From Cepaea nemoralis (taxonomy: Eukaryota > Mollusca > Gastropoda > Stylommatophora > Helicidae): a stretch of DNA of 64,000 nucleotides. The DNA is taken from assembly GCA_014155875.1 (NCBI GenBank), contig JACEFZ010004149.1, forward strand, positions 24,224-88,223. The letters run 5' to 3'. The translations under genes and the position numbers were made by a program. Of the stretch, positions 36,628 to 46,079 are shown piece after piece; the first letter of the stretch is position 1; each line of letters opens with the position of its first letter. The notes below the pieces were generated by a model. That model was not told the DNA's origin and did no database searches. It saw nothing but the letters and a program-made list of their open reading frames with translations.

Positions 36628-37491
36628 GAATCAGCATTGGAGGACGAAACATCAATAACATTAGATATGCAGATGATGCAGTATTGATTGCGGACAATGA
36701 GCAGGATCTGCAACAATTAGTAGATGCGGTTGTTGCACACAGTGAACAACTGGAGTTAGAATTAAATTGTAAAAATACACAGATTATGGTCGTCACTAGG
36801 AAGAACGAAATACCACAATATAATATACAAGTAAATGGGAATATTCTTCAACAAGTGAATCGGTACAATTATCTCGGAACAGTCATAACATCTGATGGGA
36901 GATGCATTGAAGAGATTAGAACAAGAATTGCCATGGCGAAAGTAACCTTTAGCAAGATGAAAAACATACTGCCAATAAAAAGATGTGAATTGAAACGAGA
37001 AAAAGAGTGTTGCGGTGCTACGTAGAGCATGTTCTTTTGTATGGATGTGCTACTTGGACAATCAGCAGTCAAGCTGAAAAAGATCTGATGGCTGCAGAAA
37101 TGTGGTTTCTGAGGAGAAAGCAAAGAATGCCATGGACAGACAGAAAAACCAATGACCAAGTACTACAGGAGACAAATGAAAATCGTAAATTGATTAGAGA
37201 AATTCGACGTAGACAGTCAAAATTTTTTGGACATGTTATGAGAAGAATTGAATTGGAAAACCTAGTTGACAACTGGCAAGATCAACAGGAACAGACCAAG
37301 GGGAAGACCGAGAAGTAAATACCTGGATGGCTTTGCCGCGTGGCATGGTCAGGACAGGAACACTGAGCTGATCCATGACACTGGTGGTCAAGTGAGAAGC
37401 GAATCATGACCGCCCACGCTTTCCGGCATGGCACATGATTGATTGAATGATTTATTGTGATAAAAATGGGGAAAAAAACAACTAACAATTG

Positions 37492-37563
37492 CTCCCCGAT
37501 GGGGAATCGAACCCCGGTCTCCTGCATGACAGGCAGAGATATTTACCACTATGCTACTGAGAC
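37492..37563 (-). ncRNA. tRNA-Asp-like Pol III unit of E2
   Basis: The minus strand shows D-arm TAGCATAGTGGTAAATAT, an anticodon arm with loop CTGTCAT (anticodon GTC), and a strong T-arm GGGGTTCGATTCCCC. Acceptor strands do not pair, so it is not a working tRNA gene. A T run follows 14 bp downstream (plus strand A run 37472-37478). Its 5' end is 131 bp from the right end of E2. Confidence 0.7.
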
Positions 37564-37619
37564 TACGATATCAACTGAACAAGACTTAATAATATAGTCA
37601 AACACATGTCCTGTGAAAA

Positions 37620-37694
37620 TCACGTGATCAGTCACAATTCGATCACGAATAGACACTTCGTTTATTCGCAATTCGATTGCGAATAAACACTTCG
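37620..37694. repeat. right palindromic-unit end of E2
   Basis: CACGTGATCAGTC is followed by two units of the GTTTATTCG...CGAATARACACTTCG scaffold. The outer one is a near-perfect palindrome with core CAATTCGATTG. The left end (34732-34810) carries the matching core. Confidence 0.88.
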
Positions 37695-38244
37695 CTACCC
37701 ATTTATATTAATTAAATGTCATGTAAAATGTTTGTCGTTAGTGAAAGAACAATTCATGGAAATGTACTCATATTGTCTTAATGTACCTGCTGCATTGTGG
37801 CAGCTTTCGTTTATTGATTAAATATTATGTATTAATGTAAGTAAATAAGTTTATAACTGCTCCATAAAATAAGCAGCAGTTAATTAATTATTAAAATATT
37901 AAATAATATAACAAATAAAAATATTAATTAAATATTCACTAATAATTGATTTCTACTTCTGCTCTATAATTACACTGTTCTGTATCTAAAAGTGAGCAAT
38001 TATTAATTAAATACTAACAATACTAACATTTTAAAAAACAATAACTTATTTCATAGTATTTTATTTAAATTTAAATAATTATGTACTGGTGCGCTGCTAA
38101 GAAAAAATTTACTCCTTACAGGTTTACAGACGGGTCTGAAAACTGGCTTTCAAAATGATTTTCAGTCATGTCAAATTATTCAAGTACACAGATAAATTAC
38201 TGCTACAAATGAAATTTGTATTCTGTTTAATTTTAGGAATTAAA
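37695..38244. other. AT-rich, no recognised feature
   Basis: Very AT-rich, many short A/T runs, no gene supported. Confidence 0.5.
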
Positions 38245-38250
38245 TGGAAT

Positions 38251-38390
38251 GCAGAGGTGTTTCCAAGGCACCAGGGCCAGGTTCCATACTGGCCAAGTAG
38301 TAGAAACTCCGATGCGGAGCAACAATGGCAGGGGGCTTTCGATCATCAGAAGGAAACCCCCTTCCCCAAGCATTTCGGACCTTCAATTTT
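38251..38390 (-). mobile_element. 3' untranslated end of the RNase H LINE
   Basis: It follows the stop codon of the frame 38391-41990 and ends near 38251 with a GGCCCTGGTGCCTTGGAAAC block (minus strand). That block is also the 3' end of the insertion at 35477-35808. No poly(A) tail was seen. Confidence 0.55.
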
Positions 38391-41300
38391 TTAATACTCT
38401 CTGGGGGCGGTCCCGCCTAGGTCATGACTGCGGGCGTCTGTCCCCTGCCGTGAAGACGTTTGTTCGGTCATATTCATTATCCCTTTTTTTATCAACCTCT
38501 TTGCCTCATTATAGGTTATGTCTATGTCAGGCTGTGGTAGTCGTCCGCCCTCTTTTGCCAGTCTGTCAGCCTCTTCGTTTCCAGGTATACTGCAATGTGA
38601 TGGGATCCACTGTATTACAACTTTTTTGGATTTCTGGCATAGACCATGGAGTGCTGCTCTTAGGTCAGTTAGTTCTGTGCTGTTATTGCTCTTGAGTATT
38701 GAGACAGCTGACTTTGCATCTGTGAAGATAGCTATTTGCTTCTCTTTATTTTCCTCCATCAGGAGCATTTCTGCTGCAGTTTTCAAAGCCTCTACCTCCG
38801 CTTTGAAGTTACTTGAAAATTTTCCAGTTGCCATTGAATGTGTTTTTTTCACTCCATTTTTTAAATTTAGGAGAATTCCTCCTCCTCCATTCTCTATTGA
38901 ATTTTTGGCTGATCCATCTGTATATGCATGGGTCCAATTCCTGCTTGGGTAATGTTCTTTTATGTAGTTTAGGGTTATTTCTCTTCTTTCGGTTTCATGC
39001 TGAGTGTTCTTTTTCTCAATACCAGGAATGTTTTCTATCATCTCAGGCAGTTGCTGCTGTCTCCAAGCTGGGAAGTTGTGTGCATTGTGTATGGGCTTGA
39101 CTGTTGATATGTTAAGTATAGGATCTGCCCTAATCCTTCGTTTTGCAGTTTCTACAAAGTTGCTACGCTTCAGTCTTCCCTTTCCAAAACCATTAAATCT
39201 GTTGTACATAGGGTGGTCTGTCAATCTTCTAAATTTTTCTGCTTGTTGCTGGGCTCTGCTATCTCTTCTATCCTGCATTGGTTGTAAACAAGTGATCTTT
39301 TCTAGTTCATTAATAGGCGTTGTCTTCAGGCTTCCAGTTATGATTCGCATTCCTTGGTTTTGGACTCTACTTATTTTGTTAAAGTTTGACTTAGCTGCTG
39401 TTGCCCAAGCTGCAATGCCATATTCCAGTACTGGCCTCACCCGTCCAGTATATAACTTCTTGAGAACTTTCTCATCTGCTCCCCACGTTGTACCAGCAAG
39501 CTTTTTCATGATTGCCATTCTCTGCCTTGCTCTTGTTCGATTTTTCTCAACCTGTGTCTTCCATGTCAGGCGACGATCAAAGGTGACTCCTAGATAGTTT
39601 GGATTTTCTTCATGGCGCAATATTTTTCCATTCAATACCAGCTTAGGTTGCTGAGTTTTATTTGAGAGGGAGAACACTGTGCATGTTGTTTTCTCCTCAC
39701 TTATCTTCACTAGCCATGATTTTGACCAGTCCTCTAGCGCTAATAAGGCTTGCTGTATTCTGCTGTTAGCTGTACTAATATATTCTACAGATGTCCATAT
39801 GGCTAGGTCATCTGCAAAGGAGGATGTGTGTACTCTGGCTGGAAAATTTTCTGTGATGTCATTTATATATGCTAGGAATAATGTTGGTGAAAGAACTCCT
39901 CCTTGGGGGACACCTTGCTCCAGCAGCATCATTTTGCTTGTTTGTCCTTGTACTTTTGTCCTGGCAGTTCTGTTCTCAAGGTAGTGGCTGATCCATTTAT
40001 ACATTTTTCCACAAACATGCATGTTTTGCAGTTTTACTTTCAGTCCTTCCTTCCATACTTTATCAAATGCTTTTTCTAAATCTATCCAGACTGCTAGTGT
40101 GTGCTTTTTCTCTTGGAAGGCATCCTCTATTTCCTGAGCTATATAGGTTATTTGATCTTCAGTGGATCTGTATTTTCTGAATCCTGCTTGGTGTGGTGTT
40201 AAGAGTTTGTTTTCTTCCAGATGCCATGTTAGCCTGCCATTGATAATGCGTTCCATTAATTTTCCTACACAGCTCAGTAGACTGATAGGTCGATAGCCAT
40301 TTGGTTCTTCCAGGTCTTTTCCTTTCTTTGGGACTGGTATTAGTATAGCTTCCTTCCATGCCTGTGGGACTATTCCTCTCTTCCAGCTGTTATTTAGGAC
40401 TGCTAGTAGTTTCTTCTTTGCCTTGGTGCCTAGTCCTATTAGCATTTCATTTGTGATTCCATCCTTTCCTGGTGATTTCTTCTTTTTTAGGGTATTCATT
40501 GCCTGTTCCATTTCTTCCATTGTTAGATTTGCCATCATATATTCTGCTGCTGTCTCTGTATTTCTATGATGTGTCTGTTTGTCTTTGATTGCTTTCTTCT
40601 GTTCGGTTGTAATATCAATGTGGTTTGCATTTGCATAGTGTTCCATTAGTGCATTTGCAGCCTTTTTGCCTGTAAGCAAGGCATTTCCTTGTTTAATTGT
40701 TATTTGTTTGTTTCTAGGTCCTTCATTGTTCATGGCTTTCACTAGTTTCCATAGTTTGTTTCCATCCCTGTCAAAATTCAGGTTTTCTGTTTTTTCCCTC
40801 CAACAATCTCTTGTTGTTTGATTTACTGTTCTTTTATATTTTGCTGAGATGGCTTTGAGAGAGATGTTTGCTTCAATTGTTTGTTCTCTCTCTGCTGTCT
40901 TCCTGGCATCTTCAACTTTGTCCTCCAAACTTTGTAGTTCTTCAGTCCAGTATGGTTTGTAATTTTTCCTCGCTCCTCTTGGAATGGACTCAGTGGCTGC
41001 CTGTATTATTGCTCTGTTTAGACTTTCCACCATTTGCTTCATGTTGCCATATCGTGTATTTATGTTTTCACAATATTTGTCTGTTAGTATGGCAAATCTG
41101 TCCCAATCTGCTCGTTTGTAATTCCAGTGGGGCAAGGGCTTTTGCTCCTGTGGAACATACTCCATATTTATTTCAAGCTTGATTGGTCTGTGGTCACTAC
41201 CTGCTAATTGGTCCAGCACATGGCGATCGATTTTGTGGAGGATGTCTCCTGTGCAGAAAGCTAAGTCTGGAGTAGAAGTGGTAAGCCATCTTCTGGAGTA

Positions 41301-41990
41301 GAAGCTCGGTGTGTCATCCGCTTTGTTGAGTAGATGGAGATTTGAGTCTATTTCCCAGTCCTCCAATTCATCTCCTCTTTTGTCAGTATCTGGGTATCCC
41401 CATCTTTCTGAACGGCTATTAAAGTCTCCGACAATAATGCAGTTTGTGTCAGTTATTTTCATGTTTGAGAGTGTAAGGTCCTTATCTGCTGGGCTATACA
41501 GATTGTAGATTCTTATTTTCACGTCCTTTATCATTATGTCAACACCTATAATTTCCGTTTGGTTGTCAGAGATCACAGATACTTCGCTGCAAGGTATTGT
41601 ATTTCGTGTAAGTATTAGAACTCCTCCTTTGTGTCCTTCGCGGTCGAAACGTGTGGCCTGATATCCTCTGACTGAGAATTTGTGATTGGCGTTGAGGTGT
41701 GTCTCTTGAATGCATGCCACATCTATTCTATCTTTATGAAGACGATGTGTTAGGGAGTCTTTCTTCTTGTAAACTCCTTCGGCATTCCACTGTAGTATGT
41801 TGAGTGTCCGGGGTATTTGGTCAATAGCTCTTAACCTACTCCTCTGTGCCTTGACTCCACAGCACAGGGGAAGGTGACCACCAGTAGTCATGGGTGGACC
41901 CCCTCGAGGCAGGGGGCCCGGCACTATCACCGCCTGATGGGACTTCACGGGATTAGCACCATATCGATTAATTTTGATTTGTGACATCAT
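38391..41990 (-). CDS. LINE ORF2: endonuclease, reverse transcriptase, RNase H (1199 aa)
   Basis: An uninterrupted frame. The apurinic-type endonuclease spans about residues 60-270 (ILQWNAEGVYKK, CIQETHL, VGDFNSRSERWGY, GSDHRPIKLEI). Reverse transcriptase spans about 540-800 (GYRPISLLSCVGK, DLEKAFDKVW, GVPQGGVLSPTLF, FADDLAIW near 725, NYLGVTFDRRLTW). RNase H spans about 1020-1150 (YTDGSAKN, KAEVEALK, TDAKSAVS, IPSHCSIPGNEEADRLAKEG), with the catalytic acidic residues in place. This is the Jockey/I-like group that nicks the target and copies its own RNA there. The C-terminus after RNase H is short and ends GGTAPREY. Related elements at 61504 carry a further C-terminal Cys/His segment, so the last part may be lost by a frame change. 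Confidence 0.92.
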   Translation of the reverse strand: MMSQIKINRYGANPVKSHQAVIVPGPLPRGGPPMTTGGHLPLCCGVKAQRSRLRAIDQIPRTLNILQWNAEGVYKKKDSLTHRLHKDRIDVACIQETHLNANHKFSVRGYQATRFDREGHKGGVLILTRNTIPCSEVSVISDNQTEIIGVDIMIKDVKIRIYNLYSPADKDLTLSNMKITDTNCIIVGDFNSRSERWGYPDTDKRGDELEDWEIDSNLHLLNKADDTPSFYSRRWLTTSTPDLAFCTGDILHKIDRHVLDQLAGSDHRPIKLEINMEYVPQEQKPLPHWNYKRADWDRFAILTDKYCENINTRYGNMKQMVESLNRAIIQAATESIPRGARKNYKPYWTEELQSLEDKVEDARKTAEREQTIEANISLKAISAKYKRTVNQTTRDCWREKTENLNFDRDGNKLWKLVKAMNNEGPRNKQITIKQGNALLTGKKAANALMEHYANANHIDITTEQKKAIKDKQTHHRNTETAAEYMMANLTMEEMEQAMNTLKKKKSPGKDGITNEMLIGLGTKAKKKLLAVLNNSWKRGIVPQAWKEAILIPVPKKGKDLEEPNGYRPISLLSCVGKLMERIINGRLTWHLEENKLLTPHQAGFRKYRSTEDQITYIAQEIEDAFQEKKHTLAVWIDLEKAFDKVWKEGLKVKLQNMHVCGKMYKWISHYLENRTARTKVQGQTSKMMLLEQGVPQGGVLSPTLFLAYINDITENFPARVHTSSFADDLAIWTSVEYISTANSRIQQALLALEDWSKSWLVKISEEKTTCTVFSLSNKTQQPKLVLNGKILRHEENPNYLGVTFDRRLTWKTQVEKNRTRARQRMAIMKKLAGTTWGADEKVLKKLYTGRVRPVLEYGIAAWATAAKSNFNKISRVQNQGMRIITGSLKTTPINELEKITCLQPMQDRRDSRAQQQAEKFRRLTDHPMYNRFNGFGKGRLKRSNFVETAKRRIRADPILNISTVKPIHNAHNFPAWRQQQLPEMIENIPGIEKKNTQHETERREITLNYIKEHYPSRNWTHAYTDGSAKNSIENGGGGILLNLKNGVKKTHSMATGKFSSNFKAEVEALKTAAEMLLMEENKEKQIAIFTDAKSAVSILKSNNSTELTDLRAALHGLCQKSKKVVIQWIPSHCSIPGNEEADRLAKEGGRLPQPDIDITYNEAKRLIKKGIMNMTEQTSSRQGTDARSHDLGGTAPREY

Positions 41991-42000
41991 GAATTAAGTT

Positions 42001-42236
42001 ACGTTGCACTGCTTTGCCAAGCCTGTGGCTCAGTACATCCGATTTCGACAAGCATTTATTCGGGATGCTTTCCCTAGCCTTTGACTGTCCCCAGTCTACC
42101 TACAAGGCAGCAGGTTTCACGTTGCACTGCTTTGTCAAGCCTGTGGCTCAGTACATCCGATTTCGACAAGCATGTATTTGGGGTGCTTTCCCTAGCCTTT
42201 GACTGTCCCCAGTCTACCTACAAGGCAGCAGGTTTG
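42001..42236 (-). repeat. two tandem 118-bp monomers upstream of the LINE frame
   Basis: Copy 1 is 42001-42118 and copy 2 is 42119-42236, differing at a few positions (TTATTCGGGATG against TGTATTTGGGGTG). They lie just 5' of the 1199-residue frame on its strand. This fits a monomeric LINE 5' untranslated region, which in some LINEs carries the promoter. Confidence 0.85.
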
Positions 42237-42700
42237 TGTGTCTCTTCGTCTGGTCCCTCTCCCTTGACCTGTCCGACATGGGTGGCCCTACCAGTAGCTG
42301 TGCTACCGTCGGCATAGCTCTTGGGGTCATTGGGACGCACAAGCCCCTCTACCTCGTCACGGTGGACACACAGCAGAGGGGCATTATCCCTGGTGTTAAG
42401 CTTGTCCCTTTGCTATTACCTTGCCTACTCTCAAGCCCTCCCTCCCTCGGTGGGGAGAGCCCGTGCAGCCTGTACCTGCCCCTTGGCACTTATGGCCGTG
42501 GGATGCCAGCTTCATCCCCCGCCACGGCCTCCGCCGTTCCATACGTCTCCGCCACTGTGTGCCTTCCCCGTACCCTGTTCACGGCGCCGCACCCTATTAA
42601 GAAGCCAGACCTTCCTTTCTTAGCCCACCTCTCGGTCTGTCTGCAACTGACTAGACCACGTAGTACGCATATCCCATGAAAATGTGATGTGTTGGTTATT
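42237..42700 (-). mobile_element. probable 5' region of the RNase H LINE
   Basis: GC-rich compared with its flanks and collinear with the LINE on the minus strand. Open on the plus strand for about 147 codons, but without a recognised domain. It may be a 5' leader or ORF1 remnant. The 5' end of the element could not be fixed. Confidence 0.4.
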
Positions 42701-43254
42701 ATTGCAGGCTTGTTAAATTGCGTTTGGTCTAGGTGCGACCTATGGTCGATTATCGCTATCTTATGGAGGTTGGACATCGGCCGACATTTGAGTGATTAAC
42801 TGCACTCAGGCTCACCACCCACTCTTGGAAGACGGGCTAAACAACTAACACAAGACGTTGTAAAGCTCGTGGTTTTGATTGAGAAATTGTTGGTATTGCA
42901 GTCATCGCTTCTAACCATACTAGTTCCGGGGCTTGTCACACTCTAGGTTGTGACAGTTCCACGGCCAGCATGAGGCCTTTTCGGCTGCCTCAGACAGTTG
43001 TTTCTGGGCCCGGGCCCTTGATTGTCCTTTCATGTCCATTCACTTCATCATATCAAACACGGAGTGGGAGACAAGACCCCTTGCGCCACCTTGACGGCAA
43101 ACAGCCTGACGGTGTATTCCTCCCGTCTAAGACTTGCAACCATGTCATCATACTTCGCTAACTTGAACATGTGTTGCTCCTCAATATTGGACTCGTAAGG
43201 AACAGTCAGCTCGATCAGCGTTAGCTGCTTGGCTGAAGAGGAGCTAAGTACAGT
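42701..43254. other. no recognised feature
   Basis: No domain or repeat structure supported; it lies between two LINE segments. Confidence 0.4.
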
Positions 43255-44390
43255 GTCAGGTCACAAGCCAAACATTTGGATCACCTCAGGGTAATTGCCA
43301 CGGTCTTTTAGGTCTATGGTCAGTTGCCAGTCCCTCGCACCGCCGAAGACAATAGCAAGCTGCAAGTCATCAGCCTTACCATTTTTGCGCCCTGCTCCGA
43401 CGAAGGAAATTTCCATCAGCCTCGGTCTGTGCCCCTCTTTGTTTGCATTCATTTGTGCTATGTCCCCTATGGCGGCCAACTCAATCAGACCTTGTTATAC
43501 TGCCATGTAAACCACTCTTGGGTCAGGGCGACCTTACAACCAGACAGCACAGTGCTGTACTGTCTGGACTATCTGGGCTTTCTTACAGAGGGGACAACAG
43601 GTCGGCGGTCTTCCCCCATTTCGCCAAGTTGGCACCTGATGGCAGGACATCATAGAGGGATCGGATGACGAAACGTAGATGCAGTTGTGCCACTGCACTA
43701 CAGACTCCCATGACATTTGCTGTGCCTGCTGGGCAGCCTTGCGGACTCTTTCATTGTCTTCCCCCTTGGGGATCTCCTTAACCACCAGGTCCCTGCGTTC
43801 CTTGGCCGTCGCCTTCGACCACATCGGATCATTAACTTGGAATCCGAACCCTTGCTTGCCAAGCTGGGTGTGGCCCATAAACTCCTTCAGCTGGAGTGTG
43901 GCCAGGGCTTTTTCGACTGCGCTGACGACTTTCCACTTTTTCCCGTCTTCAGACGGGACCTGCAGCGCTGACCGTTAATCTGGAGACTCATGCAGCATCA
44001 TCGTCAGTCTGGATTTTCCGGCTTTAAACTCTTCCATGAGGGACAGAAATGGGAGAGTGAGCTTGCTCTTCTTACAATACAATGCGACAGTCATGAGGCA
44101 TGTGGGTACTCCAAGCCACTTTCATATGTACTTGCTTGTCATGCCTTCCACTGTGCTCATTGTGGTCATGCCATTATCATATATCAGCAGCGGCCACAGG
44201 AGTTTTGGAATAAGCATAAATTGGAGGACCCAGATTTTAAACTTGCCTATCAGCCAGGTTTTATCGATGGTAATCAGGCCGTTCGTCAGCATTGTTTGTA
44301 TCTCTGCCACCGCGTTCCTATCAGTCAGGGTTGAACTGAATTGGGGTCTCGCCTTCAGCATTGAGGAATGCTGTGACATTACGTTGCTTT
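43255..44390 (-). pseudogene. LINE C-terminal fragment of a different family
   Basis: Translation from the right gives WLIGKFKIWVLQFMLIPKLL, typical of the post-palm region of LINE polymerases. Leftward comes SWESVVQWHNCIYVSSSDPS, then a WRNGGRPPTCCPLCKKAQIV zinc-binding C-terminal block. Frame changes separate the pieces. The family differs from the RNase H LINE at 38391 and the RTE copies. A further piece, DWQLTIDLKDRGNYPEVIQM (near 43270-43330), may be its extreme C-terminus. Confidence 0.65.
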
Positions 44391-44572
44391 AACCGAACTT
44401 CTTTAGTAACCATTTAAAAACCGTTACTGTTGCGCAACCAGGGACTGAAACAGGTTGGTAGTGATACCCAGTGCAGAAGAGTGTTTGAGGAATCCCGCTA
44501 AATTAATAAATTGCAAACCGATAAAGTATTTACATAGATCAAAAATAGGAAGCATTACTTATTGACTATCCC

Positions 44573-44742
44573 TCATATAATGCAGAAATCCAGGCAGTCA
44601 AGATAGCAACAGAGAAATTACTAAATACCAACCATGGTACACAGCCTGTAGTGCTATTGACAGATGCAAAATCAGTGCTTGAAATGCTCCTGTCTGGGAA
44701 ATTATCAGTACTACGGACACTACTGTCTGAACTAGGCAACTG
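44573..44742 (+). pseudogene. LINE RNase H fragment ending at a G run
   Basis: Plus-strand translation gives YNAEIQAVKIATEKLLNT and VVLLTDAKSVLEMLLSGK, the Glu and second Asp motifs of RNase H. Coding similarity stops at the G run. It is the opposite strand from the RNase H pieces around it and nearest to the LINE at 61504-63097. Confidence 0.72.
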
Positions 44743-44761
44743 GGGGGGGGGGGGGGGGGGG
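44742..44761 (+). repeat. G20 homopolymer
   Basis: About twenty consecutive G, directly at the end of the RNase H fragment. It could form a G-quadruplex or be a gap-filling or sequencing artefact. Confidence 0.9.
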
Positions 44762-44882
44762 TGTTTCGTGGGGCTGTGTCATCATTTTCCAGATTATCAA
44801 GCTTCAGTGCACAAGCTGACAATATTGGGACCAAATTTACCTAATTGTCAAATGTAGGCATGCTCATAAGTTTCATGGTAGT

Positions 44883-46075
44883 TCACAAATTAGAATAGTT
44901 ATCAGTTGGGGTATCTTCATTGCACTCCGGACAGGTCCATAGGTGCTCAGATCCTCTCCCCAGCATATGCATCAGCGTTCGGTGGCTAATAGTACCAGTT
45001 CTGTGTTGGTTGACGAGGCACCTCATTTTCTCGATGTACCTCTCGTGTCTGGCCATGCCAATTCTTACTCCCAAGTCTTTCATCCTGGACAGCGATGTGG
45101 ATTCATTGACGTCAAAGTCCTCTGTTCTCGACATATCTTTAAGGACGTTAATAACATCGACACGATCCATGGGCTGGCCATTTGCAGGGGGTGCAGAGCC
45201 AGCCAGTTTATCAGTCTGTTCATTTCCCTCGACTTCCGCATGTCCCGTTACAAAGATGAAAGTGACTTTATGGACAACAGACTTCCGCAGTGACTCAGTC
45301 CACTGTCTACGTACAGATCCAGCTTCGACCTTCCGAATCATGCTCATTGAATCACTTAGTACACATTTGTTGGTATAATGCTGTCGATTCTAGCCATATG
45401 AAAGCCTGTGTTACTGCCATCACCTCCATCATCATGCTGCTCGTGGTCATGGAGTGGGCACCACTGGATTCTTGAACGTTTCGGCCCACTGAACAGGCTG
45501 TAAATGCCCATGCACTTCTCTACTGCTTTACAACAGATCCATCAGTATAAATAAGCACTTCAGGGCTATCTGAGTGTTCATAGATGAGCGCATTGACCTC
45601 TGCATTGATAGCGGCAGGGTTCTGCTTTCTGCACCATCTGTCGAGTGTGATAATGCAGGAGAAGTGCACTTAAAAGCTGGAGGCACCACCCATTCCTTGC
45701 TGGGGTTGATACTGGTAGAACTACAGACCTGTCTGATGACATCTTCCACCCAACCCATCCATGATTTGCCCCTCTTTAGCCTGTCACCCTTGTCTCTGAA
45801 TATAGCTTCATGCAGAGGGTGCCGCTCATCTGCACTTATTTTTAAGTATGCGCGAGCTCTCCAGATCTTGATCCTGTGGTTCATTTCGGGAAGTCAAGGA
45901 GGTATCTCATTGCTACACAGCTGGTGTCTCTCATGCAGCCCAAAATGATGCGCATGGCTTCGTTTTGTACCTTTTCGCTCCTAAGCAACAGTTTAGAAGG
46001 AACATTGATGGCAAGATTTTCTTGTTTTTCTCTCCAGTTGAAGACTCATTATTGGATGTATTGAAGGGAGAAAAA
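44883..46075 (-). pseudogene. LINE polymerase-to-RNase H tail, decayed
   Basis: From the right, minus-strand translation shows a KVQNEAMRIILGCMRDT block, which is the C-terminal part of the polymerase. HRIKIWRARAYLKISADERH follows (45800-45880), then an RNase H ending GHAEVEGNEQTDKLAGSAPP (45190-45250). A Cys-rich tail HLWTCPECNEDTP follows near 44920. It is 5' truncated with several frame breaks. The same family gave 50446-50862 and probably 26581-26865. Confidence 0.78.
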
Positions 46076-46079
46076 AGAT

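Larger units (their letters stand above)
35270..37440 (+). pseudogene. RTE-like LINE reverse transcriptase with two insertions
   Basis: Blocks in order are NNEGPPILRMEV (35420), KAGKSPSSDNITTEMIKALE (35824), LCFIDYTKAFDRVR (36209) and RGVRQGCVLSPDL (36382). RYADDAVLIADNEQDL (36664), NRYNYLGTVITSDGRC (36858) and a WTDRKTND...FGHVMRR segment (37138-37244) complete it. Catalytic Asp residues are present but stops and frame changes occur at several points. It is interrupted by a LINE 3'-end copy (35477-35808) and a family-B SINE (36482-36627), each with target duplications. The endonuclease is missing. The 3' end near 37440 has the GATTGATTGAATG tail shared with the 20740 copy. Confidence 0.88.
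34732..37694. mobile_element. hairpin-ended element E2
   Basis: 2963 bp with the E1 scaffold at both ends, GGGAGAGTTTATTC on the left and GAATAAACACTTCG on the right. The hairpin cores here are CAATTCGATTG-type at both ends. The CACGTGATCAGTC block (37620-37632) and a tRNA-Asp-like unit (37492-37563) occupy the same positions as in E1 and E3. Most of the length is an RTE-like LINE. No 9-bp target duplication was found: the flanks GTTAAAAAT and CTACCCATT differ. The copy may therefore be rearranged, or its ends may belong to two insertions. Confidence 0.62.

Noticed and set aside
25926..37563. Functional tRNA-Asp genes
   Set aside because: The T-arm and anticodon loop are good, but the acceptor strands do not pair, and all lie at the same place in mobile elements.
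42236..42679. 147-codon plus-strand protein
   Set aside because: It lies antisense to the probable LINE 5' region and has no recognised domain.
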